Positions 32,831 to 45,290 of a DNA stretch of 64,000 bases are shown piece by piece. A program made the translations under genes and the position numbers. This DNA comes from Taxawa tesnikishii (nom. ined.) (lineage: Eukaryota > Ascomycota > Dothideomycetes > Dothideales), in the NCBI GenBank assembly GCA_030247885.1, contig JAPDRO010000005.1, positions 744,001 through 808,000 on the forward strand, read 5' to 3'. Position 1 is the first letter of the stretch, and every line of letters begins with the position of its first letter. The notes beneath the pieces are model-generated. The model was given only the letters and a program-made list of their open reading frames with translations. It was not told the DNA's origin and ran no database searches.

Positions 32831-34803
32831 TCAACCCTTGGACTCCGCCATCTCCGTATGCATCTTCAGGTCGTTACTAGCATTGTCGTACGCCACCCCC
32901 TCCTCCGTAAGGTTCCGGTGCTTGGCCCTGTCGCGCCAGATGTCTCGTGCGATCTTGCGTGGCGACTTCTCGCGCTGAGTGAACAAGAAGTCGATTTCCT
33001 CGAGTGTCAGGTTGGCCGTCTCGGGATAAACGAAGTACACCAGAGGCACGAATGCTAGGTTAGTACACATGAAGATCAGGTATGCCTTCCATTGTAGCCG
33101 CGAAATGATGACGGGGGTAATCATGACGATGACGAAATTCTGCGGACGGTCAGTCAATTTGGGCTTTCGGTTATTGCGGGCGAGGTAACAGCCTTACCCA
33201 AAGCCAGTTTGAAGAGATGCCGACTGCAGTACCCTTCGCGCGTGCACGCAGCGGTAGAATTTCTGGCACGTAGACCCAAGGAATGCAGTTGACCGAGGCG
33301 CCGAATATCTATTGCCGGAGTCAGGCGTGTGCACGTGGATCGATCTGCAGCTGTACCTACCAGCATGTACGTGAAGAAGAAGGCTACACTCGCGGAAGAA
33401 GTTGCCTGTTGAACCGAGGTGCCCTTGAAGCTGAGGAGGACTGCGATCAGAAGCATGGAGATGCCCAAGCCGGCGGAACCCCACATCATGGGCGCTCGAC
33501 GGCCGATGCGATCGACAAGCAGAGCTGGCACAAAGGAGCCGATGACGAACATGCATTGGATGACACCGCCCAGAAGTAGTGAGAGATTGCGGGTCAATCC
33601 AACGTTTTCTTGGAGGACTGTCGGAACGAAGTAGACGACCAAGTTGATGCCTCCGACCTGCACTTGGTGGTCAATTGGAAAAGGTGACATGCTGGCATGG
33701 TCCGTGATCACTTACCTGGTTCATGAACTGCATGCCGTACGCCAGGAGAACTCTCTTGCCCGTCTGCACTTCGTCCTGTTTGAAGATGCTAAGCCAACTT
33801 GCTGCATGGCTTTCCAAAGCAATAGCTTCCAAAATCTCTTTCTGTTCCTTTACGATCTCCGGGTGATCTGGTTCTTTGTCGTACACCTCGCAAAGCACTC
33901 GTAGGCCCGTTTCGTTGAGCTTCTTGTTATACAACCACCTCCTGCACGCATAATCAGTATTGTCCTTCTTCTCTTTACGAGTATGGTATAGTACGCACGG
34001 TGATTCTGGAAGCCCGAAGACAAGGAAGATGACAACCTGCATAGCAAATCAGTGCTCAAAGCTGGCTGCTGTACGGTAGATTCGCAACATACAAACGCGA
34101 ATATGACTTGACAAGCAATGGGCAGCCGCCATGCAATGCTTCCACTAGCATGGCTTATACCGTAGTCAAACCAGTACGCTTGAGCCATCAGTGTTTACTC
34201 CGGTGAGATGCTGCAATTGTCACATACCAATCACGATGCCAACTCCAACAAAAAGGGGCTCTGAGCAGACGAGGCGGCCTCGCTGGTGTGCCCTTGACAG
34301 TTCGGCCTGATACATAGGGACCGTGGAAGTCTCCATGCCAGTTCCGATCCCGGTGATGAAGCGGGCTGCCATAAGCTGCGATACCCCATACGACGAGGCT
34401 TGCAAAGCGGCTCCAAGGATGATGAAAAACATGGCCGCCCACATCATGCGGCGCCTCCCCAGCAGCTCTCCGATGATGAAGGTCAGGATGCAGCCGGTGA
34501 AGCAGCCAAGATTGTAGATGCTGACGATGATGCCAAGAAGGCCGGCGCTGGGATGATTGACGGTATTGAGGAAATCTTCGTTTCCCACAATACCACTGGA
34601 GCTGAGTTTAGTACCCGAGTTCGTTCGGAGCGGGTGATGGAGCACACCTGAAAACACCCCTACGAATCGTTAGTGTCCATGACACCAGGCTCTATGTGAC
34701 CGAGAACTTACTGGTCGTAACCAAAGAGGATGAAGGCCATCTCACATGCCACCGCAATGGCCAAACGCAGCTTGAAGCCGCGTCCAAAGAGGTTTAACTG
34801 CAT
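32831..34803 (-). CDS. MFS sugar transporter, nine exons
   Basis: This is a plasma-membrane sugar:H+ symporter or facilitator of 512 residues. Exons on the minus strand: 34803..34712, 34660..34649 (12 nt), 34595..34228, 34178..34093, 34036..33999 (38 nt), 33941..33716, 33657..33361, 33308..33198, 33139..32831. They sum to 1539 nt, exactly 513 codons. Family signatures are present: GYDQGVFSG (built by the 12-nt microexon), GRRRMMWA, GIGTGMETSTVPMYQAE, PESPRWL (across an intron), DRIGRRAPM, and PETANLTLEEIDFLF near the C terminus. Twelve TM helices are expected. No frameshift is needed. The substrate is not predictable; the hexose/lactose-permease-like subfamilies look like this. A polyol dehydrogenase lies 3.1 kb away. 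Confidence 0.92.
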
Positions 34804-35531
34804 GACTGACAACCAAGCCCAAATAGACGAACAGAAGAAGAATGCAAGTCAAAACAGAACGACGCGGTGGACGTGAAAAACGGGACGAAGACCCCTATCA
34901 CATATGTATACCTTATACCGCAAGCATTTCGTCGGTACATTGGCCGGCGAGAACAGCGATCTGCGCTCACCTTGATCTGCCAGCATGATTTGTTCCCCAG
35001 ACCCCGCACCTTCAACCCCGACTCCCCATGGGCTTAGAACCCTAGGTTGCATCGCTGCCGTGCAGCATGATGCCTGTCGGGTTCCTGGAGCAAGTGTGGG
35101 AGCGGGAGACGTCGCGCGGTCACCCACCGGAGTCATGCAGCTCGAGTCACGTCCAGAAAGGCGATTGGAAGCATTAAGATAACCTACCTGTGTACCTCGT
35201 AGCCACGAGACCGCACAACCTGATCTCTCAGCCCAAGGAGCAACTTGCCCAAGGACATGTTCGGTAATTAGTTGAAGCACAAGAAGTCCTTAGCCTTGAT
35301 GTCGACGAAGAAGCGCGGTCCGGGGATAAACAATCGACCCCAGAACCCCAGATCGCAACTCGGATGGCCGGAAGGAGTAAACCGATGCGCCACCGACGTC
35401 CGCGGTATCGTTCCACAGTGCATGGAGGGCTTGGTGCCGGTGTTTCATACATACGAGAACAATGCATGAGAAGACGCACGTCGGAAGGACAGTATTGCAT
35501 GTTCCATTCTTGCGGCGCAGATGCGCGGTGA
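34804..35531. other. Intergenic 0.7 kb, no gene
   Basis: Upstream of the sugar transporter and downstream of the PPIL2-like gene. No supported gene. Confidence 0.6.
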
Positions 35532-37394
35532 TTACCAGTTGTCGAAGTTGCCAAACCCGCCGCTCTTCGCCTTCTTTTTGACCGGCATCTCCGGTTCGTC
35601 CCATTCACCCACAATCTCATCTTCCTCCGCTGGCGCAGCATTGGCAGCAGCGGTAGCCTTGAGATACTTGCCCACGTCGCCGCTGCCACTCTCCTCAACA
35701 ACCTTGCCATCCCCTCTGATCCTCTTACCTGTCCACGTCGTCCGGTCGTCCTCTGTCCCTCCAGCTCTCGCAACCTCCGCCTTCTGGCGCTCCTTGTTCT
35801 CCTCCTCGGCCCTGTTCTTTGCAAACTCCTCAAATGGGTCTAGAAAGACTACCACATCCTGCAACACACACTCCTCGGTCGGACGGTCTTTGTCGTCGGT
35901 CCTGACGCCTTCTAATCTCGCCAATGTGTCCATGCCGCCAACAACCTTGCCGAAAATGGTGTGCTTGCGATTGAGATGCGGAACGGGACGGTAAGTGATG
36001 AAAAACTGCGACGAGTTCGTGTCTTTGCCTTTGTTCGCCATCGACAGGACGCCCCGGCTGTCGTGCACGAGAGGATTGTCGACCTCATCAGCGAAATTCT
36101 TATTCCAGACTGATGTGCCGCCACGCCCCGTACCAGTCGGATCACCTCCCTGGATCTGCATGCTTACCAGTCAAAACCCGTCAAGCGGAGCCCAAGCCTG
36201 GAGCAAGACTTACCATGAAATTCTTTATGTTGCGGTGAAAAGGGATACCTCTATAGTAGCCCTTCTGCGCCAGGCGCACAAAATTCCACACCGCTTTAGG
36301 CGCGTACTCTGTGTGCAACTCTACATTGAGTTCGCCCAGGTTTGTCTGCAGCCTCGCGTATCCCTTGATCTTCACCCGTCGCGGCTTGAGCATGTACTCC
36401 TCATCCGAGAGCAGTGCTCTTTCGCCTCCCGTATGCGGAGTCAGCCCAGTGCTCGTGAAACTCGCCGCTGCTTTTCCAGTCGTATGCTGGGCTGCGTTGT
36501 ATGGTACTTTTGATAGATGCGCTGATATGGCTGGTCCTGCGTTTCCTTTCTTCGCGCCGGCCAAGGCCTTCATTTGGTTCCCTAGTGCACCATTCGTTGT
36601 GCTTTCCCTCTCTGCCCTGGCACGCGCCACCGCTTCCTTTGCCTTCAATATCTTTGCTGAACTGCCCATAGCATCCGTGTTCACACTGGCGCTGCGAGCC
36701 GCTTCTTGCTCTGGTGTCAACGCACTGACCCCTTCTTGAATGTACTTGAAGCTGCTGAGGTCTCGAGCAGCGATGTTTTGTGGATCTTGAAGTGTGATGA
36801 TGTCTTTGCGGCTGAACTCCTCGTCGCTGACCAGATCGCGCCAGTTCTTCGCCTTGATGTTCAGTCTTTCGATTGTGTCACTAGCAAACACGTTTCCAGT
36901 GTTCCGCAGCGCGACAATATGCGTATTATCTGTGAAAACCTTGTATGTGACGGGGTCGACGTATTCGCCATCATCGTTCTTCGCAAAGTTGAGTTTGATT
37001 AGATCGGTGGACTTTAGAGGGCTGCCGTCTACAGGATTTGTTCCGTGCTTCTTGAGCCACGGAAGGATGTTGGTGAGATCAAAGGTCGTGCCTGAAGCAG
37101 TGCAGACAGGATGCTCGAAGGGTTGAAGAGAGAGGGCGCAGAAGTTGAAAGGGAGACGCTTGAATGAACCGGGTGCGCCTCGATTGGATTTGTTCACGTT
37201 TGAACCAGCTGAGGCAGAGAAGGCATCTTCGGAGGCCCATTCACTGTGTGTGATCTAGACAATGATACCAGTCAGCGATGCGACAGACAGGGTTTCAGTG
37301 GCTGAATCGACATACGTACAGCTTGTCAGTGCCTACACCGGTCACGTCAGTTATGCGATGGCTGCTTCGGTTTGACGGACGTACCTTTGCCCAT
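35532..37394 (-). CDS. CYP60: U-box cyclophilin, PPIL2/CYP60-like (spliceosome-associated)
   Basis: Four exons: 37394..37385 (10 nt), 37332..37316 (17 nt), 37254..36214, 36155..35532. They sum to 1692 nt, 563 residues. The splicing of the two microexons yields the family start MGKGTDKLYITHSEW. The U-box region is KRLPFNFCALSLQPFEHPVCT to FVDP-like (YVDPVTYKVFTDNTHIVALRNTGNVF), about residues 40-125. The cyclophilin domain (about 300-460) contains FHRNIKNFM joined by the last intron to IQGGDPTGTGRGG, and NSSQFFITYRPVPHLNRKHTIFGKV. The position of the cyclophilin A active-site Trp is His here (PHLNRKH), as other PPIL2 proteins also lack Trp, so isomerase activity may be weak. Nuclear ubiquitin ligase/splicing role is inferred from the family. 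The frame is intact. Confidence 0.94.
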
Positions 37395-37933
37395 GATGAC
37401 GGCGCGAGCTCGAGCTAGTTAGGTCGCTTCTTAGATATCGGACGCGACACAGGCTCCTGAAAATGATATGTGGTATAGGGAATGGCGCGTTGCTCTGCGA
37501 AAGAACGAAACTGACGTCGCAGTTTATTAGATATGGCCGGATCAGGTTAGATCAGATTAGATTAGCTCTGCCGGCTATCACTTGGCTTGTCGATCCCGCC
37601 GCATTTTACTCCAGTTCACTCCTCTCTCTCCGGCAGAGTACATCATTTGTCCACTACCCGCTATGTACTTGCGGAGATCTTTGGGAGTTGTCCCAAGTAG
37701 GTAATCCGAGCTGGCTTTCGGCCTATATCGTTGTTGCACAGTATGCCGAGAGTTAAGTGTTGGTCGCAATGTTCCTATCCTCCTTTGACACCCATTTCCA
37801 CCCTCTTCTTGTCACTATTTCTTTCACTCTCACCATCTCCTCTAGATAGCGACTGGTCTGAAAGGTTTCAAAGAGAGATACAAGTAGTTTAAGCCCGCAC
37901 ACACACAGCAGCAACGACAATAACAGCATTAAG
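37395..37933. promoter_or_regulatory. Divergent promoter PPIL2-like / polyol dehydrogenase
   Basis: 539 bp. Pentamer array GATCA-GGTTA-GATCA-GATTA-GATTA at 37540..37565, about 150-170 bp from the PPIL2-like start, resembling the RPB12/NAR1 promoter repeat. Confidence 0.5.
37540..37565. repeat. GAT(T/C)A pentamer repeat in promoter
   Basis: Five tandem pentamers (one variant GGTTA), similar to 20245..20268 in another housekeeping divergent promoter. Confidence 0.7.
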
Positions 37934-39310
37934 ATGAACGGATACGCGGTTTATGATGGGAAGGAGAGCTTGTCTAAGCTCCCCAACCCCTCTTTGCAAG
38001 TGACAGCAGATCACCGCCTAAAAACGACTGACGCCCCAATAGTTGCTCCGGGCAGAGGGCAGGTTCTCCTTCACATCAAGACTACCGGCATCTGCGGGTA
38101 TGAAATTGCCACACCAAGATTCTTCTCCATGTCCGCGGCCTTCTAACAGTACCACAAGGTCCGACATCCACTTCTGGAAGACCGGCGCCATCGGCTCGCT
38201 TGTGGTTGAGGGGACTGTATCCTTGGTCACGAGGCCGCAGGTATTGTCCTTCGATGCGGAGAAGGCGTACAGAATCTGCAACCAGGTATAGCATAACAGC
38301 CATCTCATGCGTAGTCCGGGGGCTTGAATGACAATACTGATTCGTGCTCAGGAGATCGAGTTGCCGTGGAGCCTGGCGTGCCGTGTGGAGAGTGCTTTCT
38401 CTGCATGGAAGGCCGCTACAACCTTTGCGAGGACGTCCAGTTCGCTGGCGTGTATCCGTACCATGGTACTCTGCAGAGGTACAAGGTACACCCGGCGAAA
38501 TGGCTGCACAAGTGAGAGCGTTTCCTTTTCTACGCTCTCTCTTCTTCGACGCTGATTTTGAAGACTGCCAGACAATGTCAGCTATGCCGAAGGCGCTCTC
38601 CTAGAACCACTATCAGTAGTCATGCACGGCATTGGCAGAGCCGGGCTCTCTCTCGGCAGGGGTACGCTCATCTGCGGAGCTGGCCCCATCGGTTTGATCG
38701 CGTTGGCCGCAGCGCGTGCCTCCGGTGCATATCCTCTCGTCATCACCGACCTCGAACCAGGACGGCTAGCGTTTGCAAAACAGTTCGTACCGAGCTGCCA
38801 GACCTATCTGGTGAACCGACAACTTGATGCTCAGGCAAACGCAGCAGGCATCCGGAAGTTGTTTGGCGAGGGTGAGTATTTTGCACCTCACACCGTACTC
38901 GAGTGTACAGGCGTGGAGAGCAGCGTTTGCACTGCAGCATACGCAGTCAGGCGAGGCGGCACTGTAATGGCCATTGGGGTTGGGAAAGCAGTCATGAACA
39001 ACCTACCATTCATGCACATGTCTTTGGCCGAGGTATACAACTTGTTCCGTCTCACATGCAGGTAGGGGAACGATAAGCTAAATGGCTTGCAACACAGATT
39101 GACCTCGTGTTCATCAATCGGTACCGCGATACCTGGCCAGCAGGAATCTCGGCCTTGAGCGGAGGTATTCTTGACCTGAAGCCGCTGGTCACGCATACCT
39201 TCCCGTTGGAGCAGGCACTGGACGCTATGCATTTGTGCGCGGACCTAAGCAAAGGAAGCATCAAGGTCCAGATAGTCGATGAGTGGACTTTTAAAGCCGA
39301 TGATGTCTAA
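37934..39310 (+). CDS. Zinc-dependent polyol dehydrogenase (L-arabinitol/xylitol/sorbitol dehydrogenase-like), one apparent frameshift
   Basis: This is a medium-chain dehydrogenase/reductase. Exons: 37934..38097, 38159..38285, 38352..38511, 38564..39032, 39098..39310. The catalytic-zinc region is TGICG joined by intron 1 to SDIHFWKTGAIG. GHEAAG provides the His-Glu pair. The structural-zinc loop is PCGECFLCMEGRYNLCE. The NAD-binding motif is GAGPIGL, followed by an acidic residue (TDLEPGR) that favours NAD+ over NADP+. ALLEPLSV is typical of the sorbitol dehydrogenase/L-arabinitol 4-dehydrogenase group. Exon 2 loses frame at the G run 38210..38213; one extra G restores VEGDCILGHE and a total of 377 residues. 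It probably oxidises a pentitol or hexitol in the pentose catabolic pathway. The exact substrate is not decidable from sequence. Confidence 0.88.
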
Positions 39311-40352
39311 CTGTCTTAGCCTGAAATATGGCAAGTCTCAATTCGAGTACCGAGCAGTAACCTGCCTGAGGTTGGTCAACCGCCTGAGGCTACAGCAGAT
39401 ACGGTTACCCTGTGTTACAGTTTCCCCATGCCATCCGAGTGGTGATTGATGGGTTGCCGAGACGGGATATCTGCTACTATGTTTCGGCTACAGAGGCTGG
39501 AAGACAGGATTTTCTGATCGGTTCGATTGCTGCCGCAAAGAAATGCCATGTTGTAGTGAGAATAGAACATCCTCGAACAACCGATGCCTCATCCGAACAT
39601 GGAGGATTCCATGATCCTGTATGGTCGTTGGAAGAGTCGTGATTCCCTTTTAATTGAGTGAGACACGAAAGTCTAGTGGGCAAACCAAGGCAAGCCCATT
39701 CCTGGGAAGCCTCATTTCCTCATTTCAGATATGAAGCCGAACTTTTCCTCGTCAAAAGATATCGCATCAAGTGACAACATCGATAGAAGCAACAATCCCT
39801 CCATGGTTCAAGGACCTCCTTTCTTTCCCACATAAACAAGACCAACCAAGTCCAGCGCCTCCAGCCGTCCTTACTAAGTTTTTCTTACCTGCAGAACTCG
39901 TTAGGCGAAAGGCCTTACAATATAAGCAACCAAACTCCTTCCCTCCTCCACCACCTTTGCCGAAAAGAAGTAGAAGAACCGAAGCCCAGCCATTGCGGTC
40001 GTGTGTATCGTTAGTGACAGTTTTCTTCCGATTTCTGTCAAACTTGTACAAAAGAGCAGGTTGATCCCCTTTTTCCTCTTTTGCCTTTCTTTTGTCCCTC
40101 GATGATTTTGAAGATAAGATTACGCCTCCCAATGGAAGAGAAGAACAGACGGAGCTGGGATATCTCGAAACTTGCGAGTGCAAAGCTCGCTGATGTGGAA
40201 CAGAATGCAACAGAGGGGTATGTGCAAGATAGACGAAATTGCTGGCGCCAGTGACATCTTTTGTTGTTGCTTCTTGTACTGTGGTCCCATGTTTCGTCTT
40301 GAAAACATGTACAGTGTTAACGAGGACACGAGCACACACGTTATGTCGTTCA
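39311..40352. other. Intergenic 1 kb between convergent genes
   Basis: No supported gene. Contains only short frames. Confidence 0.6.
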
Positions 40353-43300
40353 TTATACGATTGAGGCTTCGGCACGCTGGGTCATATGGGATGCCTGCTT
40401 TCGAAGAGCGTCTGCCATGACATAGGTAACTGTTGAAGTTTGTTAGCAAGCAGGATAATCAGTCAACCGACTTCTACATTTACTTACCTGGCCAGACAGC
40501 GGCTTTTTCAAGCATGTAAGCAGTGACCATCAGAATCTTGCTGGCCAGACCACACTCGCTCAAGCCTGGAAGGTTGTTTTGCATCTGCACGGCTGTCGTA
40601 GGGTCCATGTTGGCCAGCGCCAAGATATTAGCCTGTTGAACCAACTTCTCCTCCATCATGCTGCAGATGCTCTCAATTTTGCCCAGCAGTTCCACATCTT
40701 CCGTCTCCAGCAGCATAATAGCAGGGACCTGGGTGTAGTCGATCTCTGCCTTGCCAAGAACGCCCAGGTAACGGCCAATGCGCTCCTGAACGGTACAGGC
40801 CCATTCAGCCAACACCTGGGCGCAGTCGAAAAAGCACATGGCCGACTGGAACGGAAGCTCATGAGAAGTGGCATCAGCATATGTGAGATTGAATTTCGAA
40901 GATATGGTCAAAGAGTCGGCTGCGTAGAAGGCGGCCTTGCGGAGGTGCCGCTCTCGCTTGGAGCCCTGACCTGACAACGACATCTGACTTGGCCTTCGCG
41001 GAGCCTGCATGCTGCCAGGTGTATTTGGTGATCCACTGAACCCTTCTGGGGAGTTGTGTGCTGAGCCGTTGGGTGAGGTAGCGGAGGGATTAAAGCCATT
41101 GCTGGAGAAAGATTCGGCATTCTGAGTGATCTCGACTCCTCGAGCCAGCTCGTCTGCCATGGCATCGAAGTCTCGTTGCCAAAAGGCTTCTTTGGCCGTC
41201 CCAGGTTAACAAACAATCTTACGAAGGCGAGGTCAAGGAGAGGGATACTGTCGGCAGATAATGGTCCGTGGCCATGCACATTTGGTCTCTGAAGTTTGTG
41301 GTGGTCATTCGCTCTCCATGCGGCTTGCCAGGCATTCAAAGCAGGCTCAATGTGGGAGAACATGGATTCAGTCTCTTGAGAGGTCCATTGGCGGCCATGG
41401 TGTCTGCTCCGGGTTTCCCAGATGTAGTTGTGAAGCGCATTGATCAAGACCAAACATCCGAAAGTGCTTGGGCGAAGCTCTGGTTCAAGGTTGGCATTCC
41501 CCATATGCATCGGGCCGGGTTGACCGTAACCGTTGAAACCATACGTAGACTGCTGCCTTTGGCTGGCGGTCAAAAGAGTGCTGAGTGCGCTAGCGAACGA
41601 TAGCGTATTATGTTCCGCAGCTTGGAGACCGCCCTTTGATATCCATTCTTGTGCGCTCTCTGCAGCCCAAATGTCTTCTTCGCAAGGAAGATCGAGGAGA
41701 ATCTCAGAGTTCATGATAGCGGGTGTGTGGTTGTACGCCGTAACTAGCAGACTAGACAAGATGAAGACCGCAAACAGTGTACGCTTACGTTCCTCGGCTA
41801 GTTTCCATTTCAGCCAGATTGACTGCGTGTCGTTTCCAAGATGTTGTTGCTGATCATTGAACGGAGAAGACTGATCATTCATCTTGAAGTCGCCTGCTTG
41901 TTCTCCCATGGCATGCTCGAAACCGTTGCTCATCACTTGGTCATTACCAGTGGTGTCTGGCGGCTGTGCCAGTTCGGCAGCTCTAGCAAGGCTGACAAGT
42001 GCTGCGCAGTGCGTGCTGGCAATGTCTGCGGCGGTCTTGTCACCACAGTTGTGACCGTAAATCACATTGAGCAACATTGCTTGCACCAGCCATAGTGGCG
42101 TGTTGTGTCCAGCGTTCTCAGAACCAACGTATGAGCCATTGACAGCAGCGGACATGTCTGCTTTGCGTCGTTCTTCGAGGTAGATCTGGATCATCTTCTT
42201 TGCAGCATCAAAGAGTTCGCGGGAAGCCTGGTGGTCGTACTCGTATAGTGCGCCAATGGCGGACATAGCTAGGATCAAGCAGCCGCCGCCACCGACAATC
42301 CCGGCATGACCAAAGGAGGTCTGTCCGTTCGTGCTTCGTATGTTGCTGACATAATCGGGCGAGTCAAAAGACAGGGTTGGGATGTGCAGGAAAGGCATAT
42401 GCGGGTGAAAGTAATTGATATAAGCATTAACGTATCGTTGCAGGTCAGTTGTACTTGGTAGACCTGCGCTGTGTATCGGGCCACGAAGTGCACCACCTGG
42501 TGACAGTGGCGAGCTGATAGTCGGTTGCGAGTATTTCCTGTGGTTGTGACCGAACACAGAAGGCTGTGAAAGACTGATGAGGAGGGCCTGGCGAGTGGCA
42601 TCCGTAATGGACTCGGTGGAAACCGAAGTTACCGAGCTTTGTCGTGCACTGCCGTTGACCGACGACGATGATATGCTGGGACTGTCAGAACCAAAGTTGG
42701 ACAGCGATGGCACAAACTGGTTAAGTTGGATGCCGTTCATCGCATCGGCCTGGTTGTTCTGTTGCATGGCCCGTTCGAAATATGCGTCCGCCACTGGAGT
42801 GTTATCATGAAGACTTTGCGGAGAGACAGTGCCCAGTGGAGCGTCAAGGTTCGGTAGACCAGATCCTAATGCATCCAAGGAGAACGCTGCAGGCGTCAAC
42901 ATGGGTCGCGTGACCAAGTCGTTCTGCGGCCAGTTTCCTTGCATCGCTCCAGGCTTTGCGTCCATTACAGACTCGGAAAACCCGCTTTGACTGGCTGCGC
43001 TGCTTATCCTTGACGGCGAGGATTCGTCAATAGCATGCTCGTTGTTGCCATTCAGGGTCAAGCTGGGATCCCAGTTACGCATCCAAGAAAAGTCGTTATC
43101 TTGTTCAATGGCGTCGGGGATAGTGTGAAACTGAGATATATTCTGGAACGAAGTCGTTGCTGGAGATACTACCGAGCCGCCACCGAAGTGAAGCTGTGCA
43201 GGGTTCACGGTGTTCCCGGGACTGAACAGCTGGTCGAGGTCAAACCCACCGAAGCCGGGATAAACGGGTGCTGTGCGCAAGCCAGAGCTCATGTCCATGC

Positions 43301-44079
43301 CTGTCGTGTGCGTATCCAGTTTTGGCAGATTCAGAAAGTTGCCGTGGTGACCCATGGCGGACGACATCCCTCGATACTCCATGCCCCCAGGACCAGGAAG
43401 ACCATTCATGCTCATACGATTGGCATGTCCTGACGGGAGACCAGTTGGCCTTGAGATGTTGGGAAAGTTATCGAATATTCCAAGGGAAGCTAAGTCAAGG
43501 TGACTGATGGTGTTTGCCCGGGGCCTAGATGATGCAGCTCCTGTCCCATTCAGGCTGCTAGCTGCGTTGTTCGCTGTTGAGTTCTTCCTAACACGACCTC
43601 CACCTGTTGTAGATGTGCCACTGACACTTTCCCGCCTGGCAGCCCTAGGACGCGACGATGTCGTGTTGGTCATATGCAGCTTTTGTTGATGCCGTAAGAG
43701 GAGATCTCTTCGAGCGAAACATCGTGTACACTCAGGACATTCAAATGGCTTCTCTTTGGTATGGGATCGCTCGTGGCGCTTCAGGTGCTCCAGCCTTGCG
43801 AAGGATCTGCCACATGTTCCACAGACGTGCGGCCGTGGCTTGTCGGTTTTGGGAGGTGGGAACTGTGCGCCATTGGCTTGGGGTGCGGAGGGCTTGCTAT
43901 TCGTAGTGGAGTGGGCTTGTCGTAACACCGAGTCAGCACCTGGCACCATTGTATACGAAAGCTTGCGCAGACGTGCAAGACATACCATTGTCTGGCCCTG
44001 AGCCGCCTGAGCTGCTGTCGTTGGATTGTGGTGTATGGACGTCCGGGCTCTGAGACGCTATTGCTACCTCGGACACCAT
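40353..44079 (-). CDS. C2H2 zinc-finger transcription factor with fungal_trans domain (ADR1/AmdX-like), one apparent frameshift
   Basis: Exons: 44079..43986, 43915..40488, 40429..40353, with introns of 70 and 58 nt. With one restored base the CDS is exactly 1200 codons (1199 residues). Two tandem C2H2 fingers lie near the N terminus: [23 protein letters not shown], linker TKEKPF, then [23 protein letters not shown]. This fungal pair is typical of the ADR1/AmdX/Klf1-like group. A long Ser/Asn/Gly-rich region and a fungal_trans-type domain ([28 protein letters not shown] onward) follow. The frame slips at 41196..41197 (GG on the coding strand) between NLGR and KEAFWQRDF. The last intron joins KAAVWP to [16 protein letters not shown]. 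Candidate roles in carbon-source or acetamide-type regulation are family inference only. Confidence 0.88.
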
Positions 44080-45264
44080 CTTGGCAGTTGTTTGGTAGTT
44101 GTCGTAGGAGGAAGTGGAGGTAATTGACCGAGAAGCGGCAACAGTGCAAAGCAGAGCCGAGTAAGGTACGCGGAAAAAGAGAGAGAGAGTGGAATAGAAT
44201 CACAGATCCAGTTGGGCAAAATGCTGCAGCCTTAGGTGAGGTCTAGGAAGGGAACGAACGGTCGGTGCGCACGAAGAGGATGAAAGCCAAACAAATCAAC
44301 TAAGATGAGACCGCGTCGCGAGAGATGAATTGGCTTTTGCGGAGATACGGAATGAGAACAGAGTCTGCGCGCACGACCGTCAGCAAGCCGGATACTCGTG
44401 AGGTGTACAATGTCACCTTGGGAGACACGCAAGCCTACGTACTAGAGCTGCTGTGGTACATGAAGATGAAGAAGGGCTTGGTTCTATCAGATGGAGGCGT
44501 GTTGCACTGGAAAACCCGTCCACAGCTGCAACGAAACGCCAAGATTGACTGGAGTGCGGTTCAGTTGGGCAGTGGTGTGGTATACTCGGGGAGGGTGGGT
44601 GCGCTGAAGTGTTGCGAGGTAGTGTGTTCGAGGTGCTCCAGAGTTTGGTTACGGAGTTGTGGGAGAGGTCCGGCGGGTAGGGATGCGCTGGTTCGAACGC
44701 ACGGTTAGACTTCGAACTAAGCAGCTGTGGTTCCCGAGGCCAGATCCTGAGAAATACCCTACGCGGTCTAAGCAGAAGCCAATATCCGCAAGAGGTGCAG
44801 GGCGCGGGTGACGAATCGCGGAGCCCCTAGACTCTTAGTAGAGAGTCAAGCCTGCGGTTGTTGTTCCAGGCGAGCTGCTAAATGGAAATGGTCCAGGATG
44901 ACGTCCCTTCCCCAGGATCTCGGACGGAAAAAGAGCGTGGTGAGCGAGCGTCGCGCGAGAGAGAGCAGATGGTGTGTGGCTGTCAGGTGTTGCAGGCAAA
45001 TCTGGGGTCTGGAGAAATGGGCAGGGGAGCGCAGGGCACGACTGGACAGGGCACTCAGCGAAGGTTGCCAATCACTTCCCCAGCGGCTCCCAGACGGTTC
45101 AGTCGCTAGTGGCGCCTGTGTCGAGGATCTGTTCCGCTGCTTTCAGGACGAGAATTGCGGTTGTATATGAGGCACAAAGAGCAGCACACGGAGGCGGGAA
45201 AGTGTTTTTGAGAGAGCTGTTGCTAGCTAGCCGCTGCATCACCTGGCGCCGGAGATACAGAGAA

Positions 45265-45290
45265 GAGGCAGAGGCAGAGGCAGAGGCAGC
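45265..45290. repeat. (GAGGCA)4 microsatellite
   Basis: Four perfect hexamers in the gene-poor region. Confidence 0.85.

Noticed and set aside
44325-44708. 127-codon plus frame in the gene desert
   Set aside because: No family, no supporting splice or promoter features. Length is within chance for this GC content.
44685-44720. GGTTCGAA sequence resembling a tRNA T-loop
   Set aside because: The flanking five bases do not pair and no acceptor or anticodon arms can be drawn.
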